From the NCBI GenBank assembly GCA_963747335.1, contig CAVVEV010000004.1:62001-126000 (forward strand): a stretch of 64,000 nucleotides of DNA, in the 5' to 3' direction. The stretch is from Prado023 sp963747335. GTDB taxonomy: Bacteria; Actinomycetota; Actinomycetes; S36-B12; CAIYMF01. A program made the translations under genes and the position numbers. The notes under the pieces are model-generated. The model was not told the DNA's origin and did not search any database. It was given only the letters and a program-made list of their open reading frames with translations. Below are positions 34,958 through 43,393 of this stretch, one piece after another (the first letter of the stretch is position 1; every line of letters begins with the position of its first letter).

Positions 34958-35887
34958 ATGCCCGTCAAGATCAGGGAAGGCCTTCCAGCCGCTGACGTCC
35001 TCGCCGCCGAGAACGTCTTCGTGATGACGGATCGTCGTGCCGCCAGCCAGGACATCCGCCCGCTGAGCATCCTGGTCCTGAACCTGATGCCGGCCAAGCA
35101 GACCACCGAGGCGCAGATCCTGCGGCTGCTGGGCAACTCGCCGCTGCAGGTGGAGGTCACCTTCCTGCACACGGCTTCCTACTCCCCCAAGCACACCGAC
35201 CACACCCACCTCGAAGTCTTCTACGAGACCTTCGACCGGGTCCGCGAGCACCGCTTCGACGGGCTGATCATCACCGGCGCTCCGGTCGAGCTCATGGAGT
35301 TCGAGGACGTGGACTACTGGGACGAGCTTGTCGGGATCATGGAGTGGGCCGACGAGCACGTCTACTCGACCCTGGCGATCTGCTGGGGCGCACAGGCCGA
35401 GCTCTACCACCACTACGGGATCGGCAAGCACACCGTTGACCAGAAGGTCTTCGGGGTGTTCTCCCATCAGGTGACCGACCCGAAGAACAAGATCACGCGA
35501 GGGTTCGACGACGTCTTCCTGGCGCCGCACTCCCGGCACACGACGGTCAGCGTGGAGGACATCCTGGCCGAGCCCGACCTCGAGCTGCTGGCGGTCTCCC
35601 CCGAGGCAGGCGCCTATCTCGCCGCCTCCCGTGACGGCCGCCGAGTCTTCGTCACCGGGCACGCCGAGTACGACGCGGAGACGCTCGACGTCGAGTACCG
35701 CCGCGACCTCGCCGCTGGCCTGCCGATCGAGATGCCCCGCAACTACTACCGCGACGATGACCCTGAGCAGCTGCCCGTCGTCGGATGGCGCGCGCACGGG
35801 GACCTCCTGTTCACCAACTGGCTGAACTACTGCGTCTATCAGGAGACGCCCTACGACCTCCACGAACTCGCCGCCCGAAAGCGCTGA
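34958..35887 (+). CDS. metA: homoserine O-acyltransferase MetA
   Basis: 309 residues, the exact MetA length. It acylates homoserine in the first committed step of methionine synthesis. Class I glutamine-amidotransferase-like fold with nucleophile Cys142 in LAICWGAQAELYHHYG and the His/Glu pair in TGHAEYDAET. Residue 111 is glutamate (GAPVELMEFED) where E. coli MetA has glycine; in characterised family members Glu111 goes with acetyl-CoA rather than succinyl-CoA use, so this is probably homoserine O-acetyltransferase activity. GGGAGTTGCGACC precedes ATG 34958. A TAGAAT at 34923-34928 could be its -10 box, without a convincing -35. Confidence 0.93.
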   Translation: MPVKIREGLPAADVLAAENVFVMTDRRAASQDIRPLSILVLNLMPAKQTTEAQILRLLGNSPLQVEVTFLHTASYSPKHTDHTHLEVFYETFDRVREHRFDGLIITGAPVELMEFEDVDYWDELVGIMEWADEHVYSTLAICWGAQAELYHHYGIGKHTVDQKVFGVFSHQVTDPKNKITRGFDDVFLAPHSRHTTVSVEDILAEPDLELLAVSPEAGAYLAASRDGRRVFVTGHAEYDAETLDVEYRRDLAAGLPIEMPRNYYRDDDPEQLPVVGWRAHGDLLFTNWLNYCVYQETPYDLHELAARKR

Positions 35888-35964
35888 GCAGCCCTCCCTG
35901 CGGGGCAGGCAACACTCCTCGTTGACGACTACCGTCGAACCACCGAGCGAGGACAGGAGTGGTC

Positions 35965-38484
35965 ATGAAGCTGGTCGTGGTCGGGGGCGTCGCAGCGGGC
36001 GCATCGGTGGCAGCACGGGCCCGGCGCCTGGATGAGTTCGCCGAGATCATCGTCTTCGAGAAGTCCGGCAACGTCTCGTTCGCGAACTGCGGGCTGCCGT
36101 ACCACATCGGCGAGACGATCAAGGACCGCTCACGGCTGCTGCTGCAGACCCCGCAGAGCCTTCGCGAGACCCTCGACATCGACGTGCGGGTCACCACCGA
36201 GGTCACCGCGATCGACCCGGTCGCCCACACCGTCACCGCGCGCGACCTGATCACCGGCGAGGAGTACACGGAGACGTGGGACAACCTCGCGCTGTGCCCC
36301 GGCTCCTCACCGTTCCGCCCACCGCTGCCCGGCCTGGACCACCCCGACATCCACGTCCTGCGCAACATCGAGGACATGGACGACATCAAGGCCAAGGTCG
36401 ACGCGATCGCCTCGAGCCCCGACAGCCTCAAGCACGTGGTCGTCATCGGCGCCGGGTACATCGGCCTGGAGATGGCCGAGAACCTGCACGAGCGGGGGCT
36501 GGCCGTGGAGATCGTCGAGATGGCCGACCAGATCATGCCGCCCCTGGACAAGGAGCTCTCCACCCCCATGGAGAACTACCTGCGAGCCCACGGGATCGCG
36601 CTGCACCTGTCCACGGCGGCGGCGGCGTTCACGACGGACAAGGCCGGGCTGCTCACCGTCGAGCTGACCAGTGGTCGGTTCCTCAAGACATCCCTGGTGA
36701 TCATGTCCGCGGGCGTCCGCCCGAACACGCAGCTGGCCGTCGATGCAGGCATCGAGCTCGGACCCCGCGGCGGGATCAAGGTCGACCGCCACATGCGGAC
36801 CTCGCACCCCGACATCTGGGCCGCCGGTGACGCCGTCGAGGTCGAGCACACCGTCCTGCCCGGCTCGTGGATCATCCCGCTGGCCGGCCCCGCGAACCGA
36901 CAGGCCCGGGTCGCCGCCGAGAGCATCTGCGGCCGCGACACCGAGTACGAGTCCACCCAGGGCACCTCGATCGTGAAGGTGTTCGACATGGTCGCCGGCG
37001 GCACCGGCGCGACCGAGAAGCAGCTCAAGGCCGCCGGGATCCCCTTCCTGCGGGCGCACGCACACCCCTCCGGCCATGCCGGCTACTACCCGGGCACCGC
37101 GCAGATGGACATCAAGTGCCTGTTCTCCCCCGACGACGGCAAGCTCCTCGGCGCCCAGATCACCGGCTTCGACGGCGTCGACAAGCGCCTCGACGTGTTC
37201 GCCACGGCGATCCGGCTCGGTGCCACCGTGTACGACCTGGAGAAGCTCGAGCTGGCCTACGCGCCGCCGTTCGGCTCGGCCAAGGACCCGGTCAACATGA
37301 TCGGCTTCGTCGCCTCGAACATCCTTCGCGGCGACCTGGTCCCGTGGTACTCCGACGGATTACCCGGAGAACTGCCAGGGCGCGCGGATCATCGACGTGC
37401 GCGGGCCCAGCGAGTTCGACATCTGGCACGTCCCGGGTGCGGAGAACGTGCCGCTCAACACCCTGCGCGAGGCCCAGGTCGACTGGGACCGGGAGACGCC
37501 GATCCGGCTGTACTGCGCGGTCGGGTTCCGCAGCTTCCTGGCCTACCGGATCCTGGCCCAGCGTGGCTTCACCGACGTCAAGATGCTCGTCGGCGGCATC
37601 CAGACCTTCCGCGCGTGGCACACGGTGGCTCCCGAGGATGTCCCCGACCCGCTGGTCCCCATGACCTCCTACGCCGAGGAGGAGTCGCTGCGCGCGGGCG
37701 GGGTCCTGCCGGCGGCAGCAGTGGTGGGCACGGGCGTCGAGGTCGATCTGGACTGCACCGGGCTGGCCTGCCCGGGCCCGATCATGGCGCCTGCAGAAGA
37801 AGATGGGCGAGCTGAACGCCGGGCGATGAGGTCGTCGCGCACGTCTCGGACATCGGGTTCCGTCTCGACGCCCCGGCGTGGGCAGCCAAGAACGGCCACG
37901 AGGTCCTCGACCTCAAGCCGGAGGGCCCGGGCATCGTCGCCCGGATCCGCAAGGGCGGGGCGGTGGTCGGCGCCGGTGGCGGCGACCATGAACCCGGTCG
38001 CTGCCCGGCTCAAGGACAAGAAGTCCTTCGTCGTGTTCTCCGGGGACTTCGACAAGGTCCTGGCGGCCTTCATCATCGCCAACGGCGCGGTGGCCATGGG
38101 CGACGAGGTCTCGATGTTCTTCACGTTCTGGGGACTGAACGCGCTGCGCCGCCCGGACGCCCCCGACGTGGACAAGTCCCTGATGGACAAGGTGTTCGCG
38201 AGGATGATGCCGGCGCGGCGCCGGACGAGATGAAGCTGTCGCAGATGCACATGCTCGGCGGAGGCACGGCGATGATCAAGAAGATCATGAAGGACAAGAA
38301 GGTCCCGAGCCTGCCCGAGCTGATCCAGTCTGCTCAGGATGCGGGCGTCCGGTTGGTCGCGTGCACGATGACGATGGACCTCCTCGGCCTGCACGAGGAC
38401 GAGCTGATCGATGGCGTCGAGTTCGGTGGCGTGGCCATGTACCTCGGCCAGGCCAACGAGTCGAATGGCAGGTTCTTCATCTGA
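35965..38484 (+). pseudogene. CoA-disulfide reductase-rhodanese-TusA-DsrE2 fusion, multiply frameshifted
   Basis: Read through its frame breaks, this is one protein of about 838 residues. Domains: FAD/NAD(P)H disulfide reductase (35965 to about 37350; KLVVVGGVAAGASVAARARR, redox Cys in SFANCGLPYHIG, second dinucleotide motif VVIGAGYIGLEMAE), rhodanese (ARIIDVRGPSEFDIW, active Cys in LYCAVGFRS), TusA (DLDCTGLACPGPIM then RLQKKMGELN), and DsrE2-type (FVVFSGDFDKVLAAFIIANG to YLGQANESNGRFFI). Breaks lie near 37355, 37795, 37831, 37965 and 38210: the first four are fixed by dropping one base, the last by adding one, consistent with total length 2520. Such fusions handle CoA-persulfide/sulfane sulfur. 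AGGAG precedes ATG 35965. Sequencing error or decay cannot be told apart here. Confidence 0.8.
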
Positions 38485-38704
38485 TCGGCGGCTGAGCCTG
38501 GGGCGACCCGCCGGCGGCCTGGCCGGACCGTGCTCCCGAGTTCTGCGCGAGCAGGGCGAAGGCCGTCCGCAGATCCACCCGCGGCTCCGGCGCCATGTCC
38601 GCCCCCGAGTTGTCGAGCACGCGGAAGCAGCGCGGGCAGCCGAACCCCGTGCCCACGATCGACCCCGACCTGGTGGCGAAGACCGTGTGCTCGTAGTCGG
38701 TCAC
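38477..38704 (-). CDS. small CxxC protein next to sulfur genes
   Basis: 75 residues from GTG 38704 (VTDYEHTVFATRSGSIVGTG) with a single CPRC motif (GFGCPRCFRVLDN), then a helical stretch VDLRTAFALLAQNSG and a Gly/Pro/Gln tail. It could be a redox or half-zinc-ribbon protein. It begins 19 bases after the exporter stop on the same strand, so it probably belongs to that transcript, and it shares eight bases with the end of the convergent fusion gene. No named family. Confidence 0.55.
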   Translation of the reverse strand: MTDYEHTVFATRSGSIVGTGFGCPRCFRVLDNSGADMAPEPRVDLRTAFALLAQNSGARSGQAAGGSPQAQPPIR

Positions 38705-38723
38705 CGAGCCGCCTGCCGAGGGG

Positions 38724-39824
38724 TCAGTGCGCCCAGATCGAGCCGGAGCGGATGCCGAGCACCGTGCGGGTGGCGACGTAGCCCCAGAGCCCCAGGAGGG
38801 CGGAGGTGGCAACCCAGCCGACCGCGGTGACGAGGCCCGAGTCCCAGGCGTTCCCCAGCACGATGGTCGCGATCGTCCATGCGGCCAGCGGGAACGTGAA
38901 GCCCCACCACGACAGCGAGAACGGCAGCGTTGCGTAGCCCCGGCGCAGCACCACCAGCGCTGCGACCATCCACCACAGCCCGAAGCCCCACATCATCGTC
39001 GCGAACGGCAGGATGCTGGTGACCAGGCTCGGCTCAGCGACCCCTGCCTGCACCGACACCTGTGACAGCCGCACCATGTCCAGGCCCATCAGGCCCGCCG
39101 GACCCATGCCGATGAACAGGGTCGGGGCCAGCCCGGCCGGTGGAAGCGGGTGGCTGATGCTGCGCACGAACAGAGTGGCGGTCACGACCAGGTAGAGCAC
39201 GGCGCCCATGCCCAGGAAGGCCCACGACAGGGCCACCAGGTCGGCCGCGATTCCGGGGTTCCCGGCGATGATCGGCAGGAGAGCGAGCGGAACGATGATC
39301 GTGACCACCGGCGGGACGAACCACGCCCCGGACATCTGGGCCAGCGCCGCGTCCTGCGACGTGAACACCTCGGCGAGGAACTCCCACCCGATCAGCAGCG
39401 CGAGCAGGGCGCCCACGACGGCGAGCACCGTGACGGCCGGCAGGATGATCGACTCCGGGAGGAACCCCGGGCCCACCTTCCCGATCGCGACGGCAAGGGT
39501 GAGCAGGCCGCCGGCGGCGGTGGCGGTCATCCCGCCCTTGACCGGGTGCCGCAGGTCAGCCCGGGCCTCGGCCGTGAACCGCACCCAGCGGGCGGCCGTG
39601 GCCCCAAGCACCAGCACGCCCATGACCAGGGCGATCACCAGGATCACGCGGGCCGCCGCCTGGGTCGGTCCCGCCAGCGAGGATCCCTCCCCGACGGCGA
39701 GCAGTGCCACCGACAGCGCGGAGGTCCCCATCACCGAGGCCCCCCAGCTGGGGGCGAAGGACTTCAGGTCGAACGAGCCCGGGGCGCTGGTGTGCGCGGG
39801 GGCAGCAGGGTCGTGGGTGGGCAT
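38724..39824 (-). CDS. TDT-family (TehA/SSU1-like) transporter
   Basis: 366-residue integral membrane protein with about ten helices of the tellurite-resistance/dicarboxylate transporter (TDT) superfamily, which includes bacterial and fungal sulfite exporters. Recognisable blocks are the N-terminal FAPSWGASVMGTSALSVAL and the central LPPAGLAPTLFIGMGPAGLMG. In this setting (persulfide reductase, rhodanese, SQR) sulfite export is the best guess, but C4-dicarboxylate or another anion cannot be excluded. ATG 39824 follows GAGGAGTCCC; an upstream ATG (39848) lacks a ribosome binding site. A palindrome and a candidate -10 lie 40-60 bases upstream. Confidence 0.82.
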   Translation of the reverse strand: MPTHDPAAPAHTSAPGSFDLKSFAPSWGASVMGTSALSVALLAVGEGSSLAGPTQAAARVILVIALVMGVLVLGATAARWVRFTAEARADLRHPVKGGMTATAAGGLLTLAVAIGKVGPGFLPESIILPAVTVLAVVGALLALLIGWEFLAEVFTSQDAALAQMSGAWFVPPVVTIIVPLALLPIIAGNPGIAADLVALSWAFLGMGAVLYLVVTATLFVRSISHPLPPAGLAPTLFIGMGPAGLMGLDMVRLSQVSVQAGVAEPSLVTSILPFATMMWGFGLWWMVAALVVLRRGYATLPFSLSWWGFTFPLAAWTIATIVLGNAWDSGLVTAVGWVATSALLGLWGYVATRTVLGIRSGSIWAH

Positions 39825-39865
39825 GGGACTCCTCAGGTTCTGGCTCATGCTGATGGGAACGAATG

Positions 39866-39881
39866 ATACCCCCTGGGGTAT
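39866..39881 (-). promoter_or_regulatory. CsoR/CstR-like palindromic operator
   Basis: ATACCCCCTGGGGTAT: seven-base arms ATACCCC/GGGGTAT around CT. This G-tract palindrome with A/T ends is the form bound by CsoR-family repressors, including the persulfide sensor CstR, whose published sites are of the ATACCCC(N)GGGGTAT type. On the minus strand the right arm runs into TATCAT (39868-39863), a plausible -10 for the TDT exporter, so bound repressor would block its transcription. Assignment is by motif memory and gene context; no regulator gene is present in the window. Confidence 0.6.
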
Positions 39882-39992
39882 TCCTCCAGGCCTTGTCCGC
39901 ATCTCGCCCGACCCGGCGCTGAGGGGCCCGGCCCTCTGATAGTCGCTCCGGTCGGGCTCTCCGATCGGGATGGCAGATCAGGCCCTCCGGCA

Positions 39993-40021
39993 CTGACCAT
40001 GTGCGCAACGGAGCGTAGAGT
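39993..40021 (+). promoter_or_regulatory. candidate promoter of the usp gene
   Basis: CTGACC (39993-39998), exactly 17 bases, then TAGAGT (40016-40021), 20 bases before the ATG of the universal stress protein, which has GGAGGTGGGAATC as ribosome binding site. Fits a vegetative-type promoter loosely. Confidence 0.45.
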
Positions 40022-40041
40022 CATTATTGGAGGTGGGAATC

Positions 40042-40485
40042 ATGAACAATACGCAGGTCCCGCTGATCGTTGTCGGAGTCGATGGGTCAGGGTTGAGCGT
40101 CGAGGCGCTGCGTTGGGCTGCTGACCATGCCCGGCGGATCGGAGGTCGACTGCTGGCCGTCACCGGGTTCGAGGTCCCGTGGACGATCTTCTTCGCGCCC
40201 ACCGCCACCGAGGCCGACTACACGCACGCGGCGCGCGAGATCCTGGACCGGACCGTCGCCGAGGCCCTGGGCGATGAGCCTGATGTCCCGGTGGAGAAGC
40301 ATCTCGCCCAGAACCGGCCGGCGCAGGCGCTGACCGATGCGTGCGCCGGGGCCACCCTCCTGGTGGTCGGCAGCCACGGGCGTGGGGAGCTGCCCGGCAT
40401 GCACCTCGGATCGGTCGCCGGGTACTGCGTGCACCACGCCCCGTGCCCCGTGCTGGTGTTCCGCGGGGAGCACACCGGCCGGTGA
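40042..40485 (+). CDS. universal stress protein
   Basis: 147-residue UspA-fold protein. The N-terminal IVVGVDGSGLSVEALRWA and C-terminal ATP-loop VVGSHGRGELPGMHLGSVAGYCV (G-x2-G-x9-G-S pattern) indicate the nucleotide-binding subtype. It probably dimerises in the cytoplasm and responds to energy or redox stress. Start ATG 40042 with GGAGGTGGGAATC; a TTG five codons earlier is not needed. It is divergent from the TDT exporter, sharing an upstream region that holds the CsoR/CstR-like palindrome. Confidence 0.9.
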   Translation: MNNTQVPLIVVGVDGSGLSVEALRWAADHARRIGGRLLAVTGFEVPWTIFFAPTATEADYTHAAREILDRTVAEALGDEPDVPVEKHLAQNRPAQALTDACAGATLLVVGSHGRGELPGMHLGSVAGYCVHHAPCPVLVFRGEHTGR

Positions 40486-40523
40486 GCCGGGGTTGCCGCG
40501 GCAGGACTCAGCCGAGCAAGGAC

Positions 40524-40871
40524 TCAGCCGACGGGGCTGCCGCCTGGACCTGCCACCGCCCGCATCGCCTCGCGGGCGTCACCACTGATGCCCTCGCGCA
40601 GATCGACGCCCATGCTCGACAGCATCCGGCGCATGCCGTCCCCGACGTGATCGACGAGGACCACCTCGACCTCGTGGGTCTTCAGGAACGTGACCACCCT
40701 GGCGTGGTGGGCACCTGGCGTCCCCTCGTCGTGGAGCAGGTCCCACGAGACCTCGTACGGGCGCCAGTCGCCGACCTGGTCGTCGTCGACCGTGGCCACC
40801 ACCACCGACTTCGCCTTGCCCCAGGAGTGGCCGACACTTCCGTCCGGGTCCACTGCGGCTGCGATGATCAC
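40524..40871 (-). CDS. NifX/NifB-type FeMo-cofactor-domain protein
   Basis: 115 residues matching the dinitrogenase iron-molybdenum cofactor biosynthesis domain family (ribonuclease-H-like fold), seen in IIAAAVDPDGSVGHSWGKA, WDLLHDEGTPGAHHARVVTFL and VEVVLVDHVGDGMRRMLSSMGV. Free-standing members in non-nitrogen-fixers are of unknown function, possibly binding metal or sulfur clusters. No nif genes nearby, so nitrogen fixation is not implied. GTG 40871 follows AGGAG. It sits between usp and the SQR-like gene, convergent with usp. Confidence 0.75.
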   Translation of the reverse strand: MIIAAAVDPDGSVGHSWGKAKSVVVATVDDDQVGDWRPYEVSWDLLHDEGTPGAHHARVVTFLKTHEVEVVLVDHVGDGMRRMLSSMGVDLREGISGDAREAMRAVAGPGGSPVG

Positions 40872-41039
40872 GACGCACTCCTGCCCTCGAGTTGGTCCCC
40901 AGCCTAGGCGCTCCTGAACAACGCGCGCAGCCGCCCCGGGGCGAAACCCCCGGGGGCACCGGACTAGGCTCGCTCACGGTTCCGAAACCAGATCTGAAAC
41001 CACGTTCTGGGCTCACGGTCCTCAGTGAAGGAGATCGCC

Positions 41040-42500
41040 ATGGCACGCGTCGTCATCCTCGGAGCCGGGATCTCCGGTCACACCGCAGCCCTGCACCTGC
41101 GCCGCAAGCTGGGCAAGCAGCACGAGGTGGTGGTCGTCGCCCCCAACGCGAAGTGGAACTGGATCCCGTCGAACATCTGGGTCGGCGTGGGCCGCATGAC
41201 AGCCGAGCAGGTCACGTTCCCACTGGCGCCGATCTACCAGCGGAAGGGCATCGAGTTCCACCAGGCCCTGGGCGTGGCCCTGCACCCCGAGGGCGACGCG
41301 GATCACGCCAAGCCCTACGTGGACATCACCTACACCGATCCCGCACGTGCCGGTCAGACCGCGACCCTGGAGTACGACTACCTGGTCAACGCCACCGGGC
41401 CGAAGCTCAACTTCGCGGCCACACCGGGCCTCGGCCCCGATGGCAACAGCCTCTCGGTGTGCACCGCGGGCCACGCGATCGAGGCAGCCGACCGGCTCGC
41501 CCAGGCCATCGAGAAGATGCGTTCCGGACAGCGGCAGACGATCGTCGTGGGCACCGGGCACGGCATGTGCACGTGCGAGGGCGCGGCCTTCGAGTACGCG
41601 TTCAACGTGGAGCACGAGCTGCGCCAGGCCGGGGTCCGCGACATGGCCGACCTCGTGTACCTGACCAACGAGTTCGAGCTCGGCGACTTCGGGGTCGGGG
41701 GCATGGTCTTCACCCAGAAGGGGTTCCAGACCACGAGCAAGACCTGGACCGAGTCGCTGTTCCGCGAGCGCGGGATGCGCGCGATCCTCGGGGCCCACGT
41801 CGAGAAGGTCGAGCCCGGCGTCATCTCCTACGAGCAGCTCGATGGCAGCAAGCACACGCTGGACTTCGACTTCGCGATGCTGCTCCCGCCCTTCCGCGGT
41901 GCCGACCTGAAGGCCTACGACGCGCAGGGTGAGGACATCACCGCCGACCTCTTCGCGCCCAGCGGCCTGATGAAGGTCGACGCCGACTACACCGCCAAGC
42001 CCTTCGAGGACTGGCGCGCCGAGGACTGGCCCCAGAACTACCAGACGCCGGCGTACGCCAACGTGTTCGCCGTCGGCATCGCGTTCGCCCCGCCGCACCA
42101 GATCTCCCAGCCGCGCACCAGCCCCAACGGCACTCTGATCGCGCCCGCGCCCCCGCGCACGGGGATGCCGTCGGGGGTCATGGGCAAGGTCGTCGCCGAG
42201 AACATCGTCGAGATGATCGGCGACGGCTCCACGACCCCGAAGCACACGGCCTCGATGGCCCGCATGGGTGCGGCCTGCATCGCCTCCGCCGGTGCTGGGC
42301 TGCGCAAGGGAACGGCCGCGGCGATGACCATGTACCCGATCGTGCCCGACTACCAGAAGTACCCCGATTCGGGCGGTCGCAGCGCGAAGGACACCTACGG
42401 CGAGATCGGCCTCGGCGCGCACTGGATCAAGACCGCGCTGCACTTCATGTTCATCTACAAGGCCAAGGCCAAGCCGGGCTGGTTCCTCATCCCCGAGTGA
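41040..42500 (+). CDS. sqr: sulfide:quinone oxidoreductase-like flavoprotein
   Basis: 486 residues. FAD motif ARVVILGAGISGHTAALHLRR, then PNAKWNWIPSNIWVGVG as in SQR/Ndh2-type enzymes, and a second nucleotide region TIVVGTGHGMCTCEGAAFEYAF. Cysteines at 141, 177, 179 and 413; SQRs use a Cys pair to carry sulfane sulfur next to FAD, and the CTC plus Cys413 are candidates. The amphipathic C-terminus (HWIKTALHFMFIYKAKAKPGW) could anchor it to the membrane. It would oxidise sulfide to persulfide/polysulfide and reduce quinone, feeding the rhodanese/TusA/DsrE2 protein. ATG 41040 has AAGGAG; upstream is a direct repeat GAAACCA (x2, 11-base pitch). Confidence 0.78.
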   Translation: MARVVILGAGISGHTAALHLRRKLGKQHEVVVVAPNAKWNWIPSNIWVGVGRMTAEQVTFPLAPIYQRKGIEFHQALGVALHPEGDADHAKPYVDITYTDPARAGQTATLEYDYLVNATGPKLNFAATPGLGPDGNSLSVCTAGHAIEAADRLAQAIEKMRSGQRQTIVVGTGHGMCTCEGAAFEYAFNVEHELRQAGVRDMADLVYLTNEFELGDFGVGGMVFTQKGFQTTSKTWTESLFRERGMRAILGAHVEKVEPGVISYEQLDGSKHTLDFDFAMLLPPFRGADLKAYDAQGEDITADLFAPSGLMKVDADYTAKPFEDWRAEDWPQNYQTPAYANVFAVGIAFAPPHQISQPRTSPNGTLIAPAPPRTGMPSGVMGKVVAENIVEMIGDGSTTPKHTASMARMGAACIASAGAGLRKGTAAAMTMYPIVPDYQKYPDSGGRSAKDTYGEIGLGAHWIKTALHFMFIYKAKAKPGWFLIPE

Positions 42501-42539
42501 CGACCGACCACGCCGCCACGACTCCCCCGAAGGACTCCC

Positions 42540-42686
42540 ATGGACAACGCAGAAGCCAGCATCGCCCAAGCCCCGCTGCCGACCGAGAAGACGGTGAAGA
42601 GCCGGACCAACCTGGCCGTCCAGCTCTGGCGGTTCACGGCCATCAACATCCGTATGGTCAAGATGATCCGCAAGGGCCACAGCTGA
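42540..42686 (+). CDS. 48-residue companion of SQR-like gene
   Basis: Short ORF 39 bases after the SQR stop: MDNAEASIAQAPLPTEKTVK, then an amphipathic basic segment LAVQLWRFTAINIRMVKMIR and KGHS. GAAGGACTCCC before ATG supports translation. The basic-aromatic helix suggests a peripheral membrane or SQR-binding peptide. No family assigned. Confidence 0.55.
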   Translation: MDNAEASIAQAPLPTEKTVKSRTNLAVQLWRFTAINIRMVKMIRKGHS

Positions 42687-42819
42687 TCCCACTCCAGCAC
42701 TGTGAGGTAGGGCACCGCTCTCCTCGCAGGCTGGGTCCCCGGGCCCACATCGGCGACGTTGACCCGGCGCGTCCGTCGCGCCTGGGGTAACGTCGAGGAG
42801 CAACCGAGGAGGAGCCATC

Positions 42820-43272
42820 ATGACCGCACCAACCACCACGACCCCTGACCTGAGCGCCGCCCTGCAGGACACCCTCGTCGAGCTCATCGACCTGTCCCTG
42901 CAGTCCAAGCACTACCACTGGAACGTCACGGGCCAGGAGTTCCGGGGCGTTCACCTGCACCTCGATGAGATCACCGACCAGGTGCGCCTCTGGTACGACG
43001 ACGTCGCCGAGCGCCTGGCCACCCTGGACGTGGCACCCGATGGTCGCCTCTCCACGATCGCGGGATCGACCCCCCTCCCGTCGCCGACCGCGGGATGGCA
43101 GCGCGACTCCGACGCCGTCTCCGCCATGCAGGGCCGCCTCGAGGAGGTCGCCGGACGGATCAGTGCCAGGGCAGCCGTGATCGAGGACGACCTGATCACC
43201 CAGGGCATCCTCCTGGAGATCTCCGGCGGGCTCGCCAAGCACGCCTGGATGATGCGGGTCTCCCGCCGCTGA
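42820..43272 (+). CDS. dps: Dps-family ferritin-like protein
   Basis: 150-residue Dps. The ferroxidase signature is intact: SLQSKHYHWNVTGQEFRGVH followed by LHLDEITDQVRLWYDDVAERL (His33, His45/47, Asp/Glu near 49-50 as inter-subunit ligands). It forms a 12-mer that oxidises and stores iron and protects DNA. GAGGAGGAGCCATC precedes ATG. GTTGAC and GGGGTAAC upstream (about 42753-42793) vaguely recall a stress-sigma promoter, but the spacing is too long to insist on. Confidence 0.92.
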   Translation: MTAPTTTTPDLSAALQDTLVELIDLSLQSKHYHWNVTGQEFRGVHLHLDEITDQVRLWYDDVAERLATLDVAPDGRLSTIAGSTPLPSPTAGWQRDSDAVSAMQGRLEEVAGRISARAAVIEDDLITQGILLEISGGLAKHAWMMRVSRR

Positions 43273-43301
43273 CTGCGCGGCCGCGGACGGCGACCACCAC
43301 A

Positions 43302-43352
43302 GGTTTCATCCAAGTTCGGGGCCGAGACGGCGCCCGGGACTTGACGCAAACC
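43302..43352. terminator. inverted repeat between convergent genes
   Basis: Imperfect inverted repeat: GGTTTCATCCAAGTTCGGGG (from 43302) against GGCGCCCGGGACTTGACGCA ending AACC at 43352, stem about 20 bp with mismatches, loop about five. It sits between the stops of dps (43272) and the glycosyltransferase (43394) and would serve as a bidirectional terminator. Confidence 0.5.
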
Positions 43353-43393
43353 GCAATCAGCGCCCCAGACCCGGATCGAATCGCGATCTTGCC

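Noticed and set aside
40486..40523. repeat of GGACTCAGCCGA between usp and the NifX-like gene
   Set aside because: Only two short copies between convergent stops; no hairpin and too small to interpret.
41022..42908. 628-codon minus-strand frame opposite the SQR-like gene
   Set aside because: Shadow of the SQR-like gene and dps, which show clear family motifs on the plus strand.
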